Numbered from the stretch's first letter, positions 1-8,067 are shown. The stretch is DNA of 40,154 nt from Bacteroidota bacterium (GCA_021789975.1 JAJYIT010000036.1:1-40154), one strand, 5' to 3'. The notes: a model not told the origin generated them from the sequence alone. Numbers and translations: made by a program.

Positions 1-147
<147 letters not shown>

Positions 148-152
148 TCATT

Positions 153-437
153 TCAAATAATCGCAAAAATGTCGCTTTCGCGCATGATGAGATACTCTGT
201 GCCTTCATAGTCAACTTCGGTTCCGGTGTATTTCCCGTACAAAATCTTGTCTCCAACTTTCACTTCAGCGGGAATTCTCTTCCCGTCGTCGGTTACTCGT
301 CCGGGTCCGACTGCGACCACTTCACCCTGCTGCGGGCGTTCCTTCGCGGTGTCCGGAACAAAGAGTCCACCTTTTGTTTTATCCTCAGCCGGCAATGGCT
401 TCACCACGACTCTGTCTGCCAACGGTTTAATCTTCAT
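153..437 (-). CDS. groS: Co-chaperonin GroES
   Basis: A 94-aa heptameric 10-kDa co-chaperonin that caps the GroEL cavity in the cytoplasm. It begins [15 protein letters not shown], has the mobile-loop region around [18 protein letters not shown] (residues about 22-39), continues with GEVVAVGPG and [15 protein letters not shown], and ends with [14 protein letters not shown]. Length and motifs match the family throughout. An AGGAGG ribosome binding site lies 7 bases before the ATG. It is the first gene of the groES-groEL operon. The roughly 120 bases upstream show no perfect CIRCE (HrcA) inverted repeat, so the mode of heat-shock control cannot be read from this sequence. Confidence 0.97.
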   Translation of the reverse strand: MKIKPLADRVVVKPLPAEDKTKGGLFVPDTAKERPQQGEVVAVGPGRVTDDGKRIPAEVKVGDKILYGKYTGTEVDYEGTEYLIMRESDIFAII

Positions 438-565
438 TTACTAATCCTCCTGTTTGTCAAATATCATTACCGTTTTTCCTGCAATCCTACAACTTGTGTT
501 CTTTATCAATCGTCCTTCATGGGAGATGATTTAACTCTTACTAACCTAGGAGGCATGCACTCTGA

Positions 566-757
566 TTGCGTAATCAGGATGTCCCTGGTTGCGAAAATTG
601 TGCGAGACACAATTGTTTGGCTTATCTCCTGACATTCAAAGGCGAACTGACTCTCTCTGAATGCGGTGTATTATGCCAATCATACCCGCCGCATCCAATA
701 GGGCGAAGGGATGAAAGAGTAGCTAATCCTCTTCCGCGATTTGATTGGAGGATTTAG
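566..757 (+). CDS. Possible small Cys-rich protein (weak)
   Basis: A 63-codon open frame starting with TTG, divergent from groES. The deduced peptide carries five cysteines, with CENC and HNC near residues 9-17 and CGVLC near residues 33-37, which could suggest metal binding. An AGGAGG lies at 548-553 but is about 12 bases from the TTG, and a stop codon sits directly before the start. No family is recognised. This may be a remnant of a longer gene or simply a chance frame. It fills part of the otherwise featureless 438-856 stretch. Confidence 0.25.
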   Translation: MRNQDVPGCENCARHNCLAYLLTFKGELTLSECGVLCQSYPPHPIGRRDERVANPLPRFDWRI

Positions 758-856
758 TAAGCCTTAATGAAAACAAGCTCTCAGAACAGCGGGCCAGGCC
801 TGAGCTCTTTCGCAACCCGCGCAGACTTATTGTCCGGTCGACCTCCGTCCGTAGCG

Positions 857-1129
857 TTATTGGCCAAAATTGATTAGTGCCCGATCTGAATGCGCAGACA
901 TGCTATTGCCTCCGTCATCTTCCCACCGTGACTCATCGTCCGATCGGGTGAAGACAGCCTCTACCTGGACGAGCCGTCCCATCCGGCTGTGGTCTCCTTC
1001 TCGCAATGTCGGCACACCCATCTTCACCCAATGGGATCCATTGGCTCCGTCATCGACCCATCTCTCCATTTCCTGAAATGGGGGAGAACTTCCTCTCGGG
1101 TTTTTTAAATGACGATCTATTTCCTGCAT
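857..1129 (-). CDS. Small hypothetical protein
   Basis: A 90-aa frame beginning MQEIDRHLKNPRG, third in a run of three closely spaced minus-strand frames. The sequence is hydrophilic, with many Asp, Ser and Arg residues and a short hydrophobic stretch GRLVQVEAVFTRS. It has no signal peptide or membrane segment. The ATG at 1127-1129 has an AGAGAG stretch upstream that could act as a weak ribosome binding site. No family was recognised. Position behind two better-supported small genes is the main argument for it being real. Confidence 0.35.
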   Translation of the reverse strand: MQEIDRHLKNPRGSSPPFQEMERWVDDGANGSHWVKMGVPTLREGDHSRMGRLVQVEAVFTRSDDESRWEDDGGNSMSAHSDRALINFGQ

Positions 1130-1157
1130 TTTGAAACATCTCTCTTATCTAAAAGTC

Positions 1158-1364
1158 TCAAAGCCCCTGATGCTTGAGCTTTATATCATTTGCAAATGCC
1201 AACGCCTGCTGCTCATCATTGAACCAATCGGATGAAACCCTTCTCTTAAACCACAGGACTTTCTTCCAATGCCTTACGATCCACATTGCCGGATCTGACT
1301 CGCGATGAATCAATTCAACGAAGCAGTCTCGGGCGCTCGATACAACCAGATTTTTCAAAGTCAA
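1158..1364 (-). CDS. Small hypothetical protein, Trp/Lys-rich
   Basis: A 68-aa frame with a compact, foldable composition: DCFVELIHRESDPAMW, then WKKVLWFKRRVSSDWF, then an acidic-to-helical end with EQQALAFAND. The start is TTG; two in-frame TTGs lie 6 bases apart and an AAAGGGAG stretch sits just before them, so the second TTG (starting LKNLVV or MKNLVV) has the better spacing. It lies 56 bases after the 141-aa gene on the same strand, suggesting co-transcription. Function unknown. Confidence 0.5.
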   Translation of the reverse strand: MTLKNLVVSSARDCFVELIHRESDPAMWIVRHWKKVLWFKRRVSSDWFNDEQQALAFANDIKLKHQGL

Positions 1365-1420
1365 CTCCCTTTATCGTTTCCGCGTCCGGATGAATCGGAC
1401 GTACGGCGGATTAACTCGAG

Positions 1421-1846
1421 TCAATCGAAGTGTAACGATTTTGCAAGGTCTTCGACGGACTTCCGCTCATCCTTCCAGACATCCTCGCGTTCTTTTTGTT
1501 CCGACGCCTGTTCGCGTTTGTACCGCTCATATGCAATGTTTGTCGCGGCAACCGCCTGTTTCAGTACCGGCAGGTGGCCGGCAACTTCATCCAGCGGGCA
1601 CTGCATCATAAGAAACGCTCTCTCGACTGTCGCTTCCTGCAGCGCCAGCGGTTGCCCTACGATCAAAGCTTTCCACTCCTGTTCGAACAACATGCTCCAC
1701 CCCTGCGGGGGAGTTCCTGAAAGTTCAAAATACACCTGGTAAACCGTTTCCGATCCTATCATCCTGCGGGTTTTGTCGGTATTGATGCCGCGGATCCGTA
1801 TTTCAATTGTGGATTCCACGCGGGGGTTTTCTTTTGATTCAAGCAT
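1421..1846 (-). CDS. Hypothetical protein, 141 aa
   Basis: Begins MLESKENPRVESTIEIRIRG, with a beta-rich first half (ESTIEIRIRGIN, VYQVYFELSG) and a strongly helical, charged second half ending RKSVEDLAKSLHFD that could form a coiled coil. It lacks a signal peptide or membrane segment. The ATG follows a strong AGGAGAGGTG ribosome binding site 4-10 bases upstream, so translation is well supported. It is the first gene of a likely three-gene unit with the two small frames downstream. No family recognised. Confidence 0.65.
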   Translation of the reverse strand: MLESKENPRVESTIEIRIRGINTDKTRRMIGSETVYQVYFELSGTPPQGWSMLFEQEWKALIVGQPLALQEATVERAFLMMQCPLDEVAGHLPVLKQAVAATNIAYERYKREQASEQKEREDVWKDERKSVEDLAKSLHFD

Positions 1847-2145
1847 ATGTCACCTCTCCTAAGAAGAATAGAACGAATCTGGCTGGATCTCCACTCGAAG
1901 GTAGATCCACACAGACCTCTTGCATTCCGAATGAGTATATCAATTATCCGTATGAAAGAGTATGGACCGAAAGGATGAAAGAGTAGTTAGCTCTTGTTGA
2001 GTGTTAAATATCGGCCTTCGCGTGTACTGCTTTCTTTCTCAGAAGGTTTTGCAATAGTAGTACTTGCGTATCCGACGACATGTGATTGTGATGTTCGAGC
2101 TCTCCCGCCTCTATGGTACCCAACATGTTGTACTCCTGGGCAACG

Positions 2146-3111
2146 TCAGTGATGAGTCTCAGGGGTTTCACATTTGTGCCGGTCTAACCACTCAAGCATC
2201 GCGCGTATGCTGCCGGTAGCCAGAGCGATACACGAATCAGCTGCGCCGTAATACATACGAATCGTATCGCCGTCAGGGTCGATCGTGTATCCGCACGGGA
2301 AGACCACATCGTCGACGTCGCCGTGGCGCTCGTACTCTTCTTCCGGGCCGAATATCCACTCGTCGCCACGTTTCAAACATCGATCGGGCCTTTGCAGATC
2401 GAACAATGCCAGACCCAGCCGGTAGATAGAGCCGGCGGCCGTCTGCCGTACCCCGTGGTAAATTACAAGCCACCCCTGCGCGGTCTCTATAGGAGGTGCG
2501 GATAGTCCGATCTTGTTTGCGTCCCACCAGCCTCCTAACCTTGCTTCCAGCATCATTTTGTGACCGCCCCAATGCTTCAGGTTTGTAGAGTACGAGATCC
2601 ACATGTGTGCACCGGGCATACTTACGGGGCGATGGATTAGCGTCCAGTGTCCGTCGAAGCGTCGTGGAAGCAATGTCGCGTCCTTGTCGTCCGGCTGCAT
2701 TATAAGTCCAAATCTTTCGAAGCTGACGAAATCCCCCGTAAGCGCGAGAGCCACGCCGGGTCCGTCGTGACTGTAAGCCGTGTATACGACCGCATATTTC
2801 CCCAATTCGGGAACGAACGTGATACGTGGGTCTTCTATTCCCCACAGCTCTTCCGGAAAATGCTCCGGATCGGGCAACAAGGTGGGCCGGAAGTCGATCT
2901 TCCAGTCGTCCACGCCGTTTGCGGAGCGCGCGGCGCACAGGTGGGATAATCCCCGTCGGTCCTCCACCCGGCACAGGAGCAGCGTCGACCCGTCGGGCAG
3001 CAGAGTCGCCCCGGGATTAAAGACGGTGTTGACCGGGTAGGGCCAGTTGGCCGAGGTAAGGATGGGATTCGATTTATCGCGGAGAAACAGCTCGGGAAAG
3101 TGATTGCTCAT
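2146..3111 (-). CDS. GH130-family glycosidase / mannoside phosphorylase
   Basis: A 321-aa five-bladed beta-propeller enzyme of glycoside hydrolase family 130. Known members mostly phosphorolyse beta-mannosides, for example mannosyl-glucose or beta-1,2-mannan; some hydrolyse them. Family signatures seen here are FNPGATLLPDG (residues 31-41), RVEDR (48-52), GIEDPRIT (91-98, with Asp94 the expected catalytic acid), DKDATLLPR near 140-150, and GDVDDVVFPCG near 280. There is no signal peptide, so it is cytoplasmic. Its ATG overlaps the stop of the upstream gene as ATGA (3108-3111), showing translational coupling with the GT4 glycosyltransferase. Substrate cannot be read from sequence; mannose-based substrates are an inference from the family. 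Confidence 0.88.
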   Translation of the reverse strand: MSNHFPELFLRDKSNPILTSANWPYPVNTVFNPGATLLPDGSTLLLCRVEDRRGLSHLCAARSANGVDDWKIDFRPTLLPDPEHFPEELWGIEDPRITFVPELGKYAVVYTAYSHDGPGVALALTGDFVSFERFGLIMQPDDKDATLLPRRFDGHWTLIHRPVSMPGAHMWISYSTNLKHWGGHKMMLEARLGGWWDANKIGLSAPPIETAQGWLVIYHGVRQTAAGSIYRLGLALFDLQRPDRCLKRGDEWIFGPEEEYERHGDVDDVVFPCGYTIDPDGDTIRMYYGAADSCIALATGSIRAMLEWLDRHKCETPETHH

Positions 3112-3929
3112 TCGTTTTTTGCCTCCATTGATTGAAAAGTGTTTTCATCCAGCCGCAGCTCCAGCAGAGATTGAAGGAAAGCGAGCGTGGACTCAGCCCC
3201 CTGGTTTTCGTTCGGCCGATCGGGGTGCAGCCCGTCACGGCAGCCGCCCGTTGTCGGATCATATATCGGAAGGTTCAGGTCGTTGCGCCCAAGGAACCAC
3301 TCGAACGCGCGTCGCGCTTCCCTGCGCCAGCTTTTCTCACCGGTAATCCTGTGCGCCGCCAGGCATGCAGACACTGTGGCCTGGACCTCCACAGGCTGTT
3401 GATCGAATCGTGCCCGCTTGCCGCCACGTTCATAGAAACCGTTCGATCCAATCGGCACGAAGTGACCGCCTTCGGCGTTGGTACGCTGCAGGTTCATCAA
3501 CCAGGTCAGCGACTCCAAACCGGCATCTGTCATTTCCTTGTCGGGAACATACTTGCCGCTCAACAGCAGCGCGTGAGGCAGCGCCGCATTGCAGTATGTC
3601 AGCACATCTTCAAACCATCGCCATTCATCGGCCCTGTGGTTTCGGTAAAGCGTCAGAAGCCTGCCGGACAATTCCTCGCGCACCTGTCCGGCCAAGCGAT
3701 CACCCGCAAACCTCTGCACATATTCATGGATTCCTATGAGAGCAAAAGCCCAGGCCCTGGGACTGGTCGTCTGAAGGATAGGTTGAATGGTCTGTTCGAA
3801 CAGTTTCCCCGCCATACTCTGAAGTGTCGGCGTGTTTGAACGGCCGAGCAATGTGCCCAGGGCCCAGAGAGCGCGGCCGTGACTGTCATCCGAACCTTTT
3901 TCTTCCCGCCACTGGCGTTGGTAATCCAT
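3108..3929 (-). pseudogene. C-terminal half of the interrupted glycosyltransferase (six-hairpin domain)
   Basis: This 273-aa frame is the continuation, in the same reading frame, of the GT4 gene at 3966-5387; the two are separated only by a TAA and 12 codons reading AFNPESGRFRNI. It begins MDYQRQWREEKGSDDSHGRALWALG and is rich in paired helices, as expected of an alpha/alpha six-hairpin domain, with WFEDVLTYCNAALPHALL and DGLHPDRPNENQGAEST. In related proteins, as I recall the family, this segment is fused to the glycosyltransferase. No ribosome binding site precedes the ATG at 3927-3929, so independent translation would have to rely on reinitiation after the nearby stop. The frame is otherwise undamaged, and its end overlaps the GH130 start. 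Confidence 0.7.
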
Positions 3930-3965
3930 GATGTTTCGAAACCGGCCGGATTCAGGATTGAAGGC

Positions 3966-5387
3966 TTACCAGACAAAGGCAAGATAGCGTGACGTCAATT
4001 CCAGCGCTTCGCCGTTACCCAGTTCTTCCAGCAGGGCACTCACCATTAATGCACGCGCGTTGTCGTCAGTGGTGTACCCTTCCCTGTAGTTTGGAACGGT
4101 GAAAAGCGCGTGCTGCAGCATACCTGTCTCGTCCGTCATGCGGTGCAGGTGATCCAGCTTTAAAGGAGGCAATTCGCCCGGCCGTTTGTCGAGTGCTTTG
4201 ACAGTGAACCCCGGCGGACTGAAATGTCGCCGCTCGGCACGGGCGCGTTCGAAACTCTCCATGTAGCGCCGCGCAACCTGCGGCCAGACCATCGCCCGCG
4301 CAAACAGATAAGCTTTTTTCCGCATGGCCTGTCGCTCCGACTCGTTGCCCAGCAGGTTAATTACCTGGCCTGCCATCGCCGAAGGGTCGTTGAATGGGAC
4401 GAGAGCACCCCGCCCTTCCGCGAGCATTTCTTCCGCATACCAATAAGGCGTCGAGATGACCGCTTTGCCCGCGCCCAGGGTGTAAGCGAGCGTACCGGAA
4501 GCGATCTGTGCCGCGTTGAGATACGGCGTGATGTAAATGTCCGCGGCGCTGATGAACTCCACAAGTTCCTCCACGCTGACGAAGCGATTGTAGAAGATCA
4601 CATTACTCTCGACTCCCTTTTCCTGCGCCAGCCATTGCAGTGACAGGCGGTAGGCTTCGCCCTCATTCTGTATCACGTGAGGATGGGTTGCGCCCACAAT
4701 CATGTACACTGTGTTCGGATAACGCGCCACAATCTCGGGCAGGGCGCCGATGACGATCTCGATTCCCTTGCTCGGCGATAGCAGCCCGAAACTTAGCAGG
4801 ACAACCTTACCTTCGACACCGAACATATCCTTGTTAAAGCTCGGATCGGCAAAAGGCACATCGGGGATGCCGTGCGGTATCCTGTCGATCTTCTCGGGAG
4901 CTACGTGATAGACTTCCCGGAGAAACTCGGCACCCCGGTCACTCATGACAACCAGCCGATCGGATACGGCGGCAACCTCCTCCAGCACACGCCGCTGATC
5001 GGGGTCGGGGTTGCGGAGAATTGTGTGGAGAGTAGTCACAACCGGCATTCGAAGTTCGTGCAGGAGTGCCAGGATGTGGCTCCCCGCCCGCCCGCCGAAT
5101 ATGCCGTACTCGAACTGAAGGCAGGCGAGGTCTACATTGTTAATGTTCAGGAAGTCGGCGGCGCGGCGGTATGAATCGATGTCCTTTTCTGTCAGCTCGA
5201 ACCGGACACGTTCCGGATAGTCGTAGCCTGCAGCGTTGTCGTTCACTGGAAGGGCAATGAAAGCCTTGTCACCATACTCGGAGGCCATCGCCTCGCACAG
5301 GTCTGTAGTGAAAGTTGCAATGCCGCATTGGCGCGGCAGGTAGTTGCCTATAAAGGCAATTCGATCAATCGTGAAATCAGTTGACAC
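3966..5387 (-). CDS. GT4 glycosyltransferase (gene interrupted by TAA at residue 474)
   Basis: A 473-aa protein starting with GTG. It has an N-terminal Rossmann domain (GNYLPRQCGIATFTTDL, residues about 13-29; VVTTLHTIL; RIPHGI) and a C-terminal GT-B domain with the GT4 donor-site features SFGLLSPSKGIE, YITPYLNAAQIASGTLAYTLG and PYWYAEEM. This enzyme would transfer a sugar from a nucleotide-sugar in the cytoplasm. After about residue 400 a linker leads to KLDHLHRMTDETGMLQHAL and YTTDDNARALMV, the start of the helical domain that continues in 3108-3929. The reading frame is broken by TAA at 3966-3968 after YLAFVW. It is the first gene of an operon with a GH130 enzyme. Whether the truncated product is active is unknown; the catalytic GT part is complete. 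Confidence 0.85.
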   Translation of the reverse strand: MSTDFTIDRIAFIGNYLPRQCGIATFTTDLCEAMASEYGDKAFIALPVNDNAAGYDYPERVRFELTEKDIDSYRRAADFLNINNVDLACLQFEYGIFGGRAGSHILALLHELRMPVVTTLHTILRNPDPDQRRVLEEVAAVSDRLVVMSDRGAEFLREVYHVAPEKIDRIPHGIPDVPFADPSFNKDMFGVEGKVVLLSFGLLSPSKGIEIVIGALPEIVARYPNTVYMIVGATHPHVIQNEGEAYRLSLQWLAQEKGVESNVIFYNRFVSVEELVEFISAADIYITPYLNAAQIASGTLAYTLGAGKAVISTPYWYAEEMLAEGRGALVPFNDPSAMAGQVINLLGNESERQAMRKKAYLFARAMVWPQVARRYMESFERARAERRHFSPPGFTVKALDKRPGELPPLKLDHLHRMTDETGMLQHALFTVPNYREGYTTDDNARALMVSALLEELGNGEALELTSRYLAFVW

Positions 5388-5699
5388 GTGTTTCGTAATA
5401 TCCTCGTTATTTCCCTCGCTGCCCGGCGAGAATGTCCTTCATATCGCAATAAGATTGCAAACAGATCCGGCAATCATTCTGTCATGAGGCATGCATTGAC
5501 AATGTGAGGCGTTCAATCTCGGCTTTCCGGAAGAAGTAACTCCGAACCACTATTGCGAACTGCCGATTAGTCATTCTCTTCACCGTTTCAACACCAACCA
5601 GATGATTAGCAAGCATCCGAGTTACGAGACGCTCTTCAAGCCCAGCCCTTGCCTCATCGGTACCGAGTATCAATATCGAGTCTGCCTCATAAATGTTGA

Positions 5700-5918
5700 T
5701 CAGGTATGCTTTGGTTTAAGTATTCTCCTGGCTCTTCCTTCTTCAGTTTTGTCGACCACCAGTTGGACGCCCTCGGTGTATTGTGATGCCGGAAACATAC
5801 CACCCACATTATTCCTGACAATAGAAGCTTCAATACCTTCGGATTCGAGATGCCCTTTTGCGATTTCAGCATTTATCTCGTTTTCAAATTCAGCGACGAC
5901 CACTTGCTGATGTTTCAT
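5700..5918 (-). CDS. DUF2007-type small signal-transducing protein
   Basis: A 72-aa protein with the fold pattern of the DUF2007 (putative prokaryotic signal transducing) family: VVVAEFENEINAEIAKGHL, then ESEGIEASIVRNNVGGMF, then GVQLVVDKTEEGRARRIL. The family usually has a ferredoxin-like core in which FxNxxEAxxxKxxLEAxGI is followed by a Gly-rich turn and a strand GVxLxV, and all of these are present. An AACGAGGTGGAG ribosome binding region directly precedes the ATG. It stands alone on the minus strand. Role unknown; relatives are often fused to or beside regulatory proteins. Confidence 0.75.
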   Translation of the reverse strand: MKHQQVVVAEFENEINAEIAKGHLESEGIEASIVRNNVGGMFPASQYTEGVQLVVDKTEEGRARRILKPKHT

Positions 5919-6128
5919 TTCTCCACCTCGTTGTTTCAGCGTATCACTTGCTTACTCTTTTCAAATGCGCTTTGCGCTGTCTCTATAGCACCCGGATTCA
6001 ACAATAACCCGATGCGAAAACTCGCGGACTGCCGGCGCGACTATACCGTTTCATTCCCTTGAATCACTGGACCGATCTACAATTAAAGGTATGGAACCGG
6101 ATTCATTCTCGCGCTTTTCGGGGTCGAC

Positions 6129-6590
6129 TTATTGCAGCCACTCTCTGAGGGCGTTAACCATTTCCATATGTTGATCCAGCAGCCGTGCCACAAAGTCCAG
6201 AATGTCGCTCCCGGGCCGACTTCTCCTCGCGCCGGCCAGTGAGCAGATCAACGATTGGTGATCTTCAAGCAGGGCTTTGATGATTTCGTCCTGCCCGGTC
6301 AAGGTCTGGTTATGAACGCCAAGCCGTGTGGCCTTCATAGAATGCGCAAAGGTAGCCGGCGTGAGCCTTCCCAGTGACCGGGCCCTCCTTTCCAAATCAA
6401 CGACAGTGCCGTCCAGGTACGTGCAGTGTTCCCTGAACAACCTACGCAGCCCGGTGACGTTTCTCCCGTATACATTCCGCCGCGCATCCCTCGTTCTCAC
6501 GGCAAGCACGTACTCATCTGCCAGCATCAATTCGAGGAATTCGAGGATTTGCACCGACTTTTTGCCGGGACTTATTATTTCTGGTTCCAT
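6129..6590 (-). CDS. Dps/ferritin-like protein lacking the ferroxidase ligands
   Basis: A 153-aa four-helix protein of the Dps family, which normally oxidises and stores iron and protects DNA in a dodecamer. The frame is open further upstream to a TTG at 6713, but the first ATG (6588-6590, MEPEIISPGKKSVQ) gives the usual Dps length and is preferred. Alignable blocks are LELMLADEYVLAVRTRDA, RRNVYGRNVTGLRRLF, LERRARSLGRLTPATF, GQDEIIKALLEDHQSL and LLDQHMEMVNALREWL. The KxxHWN segment is here RDARRNV, so the metal His is absent, and the D-x3-E ligand pair on the next helix appears as V and R. It is therefore probably a structural or DNA-binding relative, not a ferroxidase. Confidence 0.75.
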   Translation of the reverse strand: MEPEIISPGKKSVQILEFLELMLADEYVLAVRTRDARRNVYGRNVTGLRRLFREHCTYLDGTVVDLERRARSLGRLTPATFAHSMKATRLGVHNQTLTGQDEIIKALLEDHQSLICSLAGARRSRPGSDILDFVARLLDQHMEMVNALREWLQ

Positions 6591-6890
6591 TTCACTTTCG
6601 GTGCATTCGTGAGAATAATCTAAATCTCGAACCGGCGGACGGCGCTTCAGTTTTAATCCGTCCGACGGACGAGAAGCATGCCCTGCAAAAAGGACACGCA
6701 AAGAATTTTTCAAAAGAGAGTTACGTCACTTGGCGGCGGGATCCACTGGCCGCACAAATAACCGTGCAGCATGTAAAATGAATCACATATCTCAGGCAGT
6801 GAGACCAACCAAGACCATTTGCTTACAAATAAAGTAGCTCCGGCGACCCGAGAATCGGCAGTGAAGGTGTACGACTATTACGCGGGCTCG
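6591..6890. other. Intergenic stretch, no gene seen
   Basis: Between the Dps-like gene and the lysine-rich gene. The upstream extension of the Dps frame covers the first 120 bases but begins at a TTG without a clear ribosome binding site. Nothing else recognisable was seen. Confidence 0.5.
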
Positions 6891-7028
6891 TTATTGCTTC
6901 AGGATGCCAAGGCTCTTGTTCTCGTTTCTCTTTTCGTCTTTCTTGATCATTTTGGCCGCTTTCTTTTCCTTCATGGTTTTCGCCGGTTCCTTCTTTGAAC
7001 CCCTCCAGTTGTCACGACGTTTGCTCAT
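6891..7028 (-). CDS. Small lysine-rich protein, 45 aa
   Basis: A short gene below common ORF size limits. It begins MSKRRDNWRGSKKEPAK, continues with KEKKAAKMIKKDEKR and ends KSLGILKQ before TAA. About a third of the residues are Lys or Arg, so it is strongly basic and probably unstructured or nucleic-acid binding. A textbook GGAGGG ribosome binding site lies 6 bases before the ATG, which is why I regard it as real. It sits near the Dps-like gene on the same strand. Function unknown; small basic proteins of this style could coat nucleic acid or the ribosome, but that is speculation. Confidence 0.6.
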   Translation of the reverse strand: MSKRRDNWRGSKKEPAKTMKEKKAAKMIKKDEKRNENKSLGILKQ

Positions 7029-7279
7029 GATCTTCCCTCCTTCATTTATGCTTCTGCGCTGAAACAGAATCGTTCGTTCCCGAAGTGATCGGGCTATACT
7101 GTTGCATTATTATACAAATAGAGGCGATAATGCGCAGTAGGTCAAAAGGATGAAAAGGGGACTACATCGATTCAATAAGCGTGAAAGGCAATATCTGCCC
7201 TTCACCGAATCATGGGCCGAATGACCGACAATCGCGCCAGCGAATTAGTCGTGCGAGAACTTGCGACCGAATGCGCCTT

Positions 7280-7353
7280 AATCGAGCGGGAGGCAGGGTT
7301 GGCCCCGCCGTCCTATCACACCACCGTATGTACAGTTCCGTATACGGCGGTTC
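7280..7353 (-). ncRNA. Group II intron domains V and VI (3' end of intron remnant)
   Basis: Read on the minus strand, 7353-7318 gives GAACCGCCGTATACGG, a short loop, then TACATACGGTGGTGTG, which is the hairpin of bacterial group II intron domain V with near-perfect pairing. It is followed by GGACGGCGGGG and CCTGCCTCCCGC, a domain VI-like stem, and an expected 3' boundary at about 7280 (CTCGAT). The domain lies just after the end of the reverse transcriptase remnant, the normal arrangement. The rest of the ribozyme (domains I-IV) was not recognised, so it cannot splice. Confidence 0.75.
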
Positions 7354-7868
7354 GTGAATGATTCTGGATTTTGAGCATTGTATCAAGGAGCGAGATAAGT
7401 CCCATTCCGTCGAAGTCCAGTTTGGTATAAGCTGGATTCGTGTGCGAAGCGCCGCCATTCCACCAGATGGGAAGCGACCCGCAGTCCCGGCTTGGTTGCC
7501 CATGTCATCGAGCAGCCAAGCGTCTTCAGTTTCCACGGTCGGCCGACAGCACTCTTCTACCTGTTCACCTTTAGTCAGAGCTTACCCTCAAGGAACTTTG
7601 TAATCGATGCCATTACACACTTACCTGCCTGTTCTAAGTGAACATAAATGTTGCAGTCGTCGGCATATCGACAGAATGCGTGTCCGCGCCTTTCCAGTTC
7701 CTTGTCAAAGTCGTCGGTCATGATATTAGACAGCAAGGGGAATAGCGGACTACCCTGTGGCGTGCCTTCTATGCGGACTGTCTCCAGCCCATCTACCATT
7801 ATGTCCGCCTTGAGGTATCAGCGAATCAGTCTCAAGAGCCGTTTGTCCTTTACCTTCCGCGCCGCACG
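7316..7868 (-). pseudogene. ltrA: Group II intron reverse transcriptase/maturase, decayed
   Basis: Pieces of an intron-encoded reverse transcriptase are visible in order: RKVKDKRLLRLIR, a TGA stop, YLKADIMVDGLE, EGTPQGSPLFPLLSNIM, CRYADDCNIYV (the catalytic YADD box), FLEGKL, a TGA, LKVNR, a TAG, KSAVGRPWKLKTLG, then, in another frame, WWNGGASHTNPAY and GMGLISLLDTM, the usual C-terminal end. About 100 residues between these last two blocks are missing, and the N-terminal third is gone. The longest undamaged frame is 7575-7799. With three in-frame stops, a frameshift and deletions this is clearly dead. Confidence 0.85.
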
Positions 7869-7964
7869 CAGAAAGCAGCTACTTTCCTTGACACTCACGA
7901 GCCTGCATCCAGGGATACCGGCCTCAGCAGTCTGCCGGCAGTGCACCTTCGAACTGCCACCCCC

Positions 7965-8000
7965 GTCCGGTTGACATGACTCCCTTATCTCCTTACTCTG
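7965..8000 (-). repeat. Short degenerate duplicate of a comM segment
   Basis: This stretch matches comM codons around 8285-8320. Over 40 aligned bases (7961-8000 against 8281-8320) I count 32 identities, including a run of 17 identical bases (CTTATCTCCTTACTCTG). Translated in the comM frame both give QSKEIRE and CQPD. It lies between comM and the intron remnant. Confidence 0.45.
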
Positions 8001-8067
8001 TCCGTTCGCACATGCACGCAGCCGGATCGCTTCGCGACATATCCGTGTTCTCTATGAAACGTAGTTT

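Noticed and set aside
438-565. CIRCE operator for HrcA upstream of groES
   Set aside because: No TTAGCACTC-N9-GAGTGCTAA or close variant is present.
2273-2974. 233-codon minus-strand frame inside the GH130 gene
   Set aside because: Arg/Gly-rich shadow of the GH130 gene in another frame.
5482-5673. 63-codon minus-strand frame downstream of the DUF2007 gene
   Set aside because: Starts with TTG without a ribosome binding site and begins in a different frame just after the DUF2007 stop; composition is plausible but support is too thin.
7575-7799. Treating the RT fragment as part of a retron or diversity-generating element for the collar genes
   Set aside because: The sequence and the adjacent domain V are those of a group II intron maturase, it is heavily damaged, and no template/variable repeat pair was seen.
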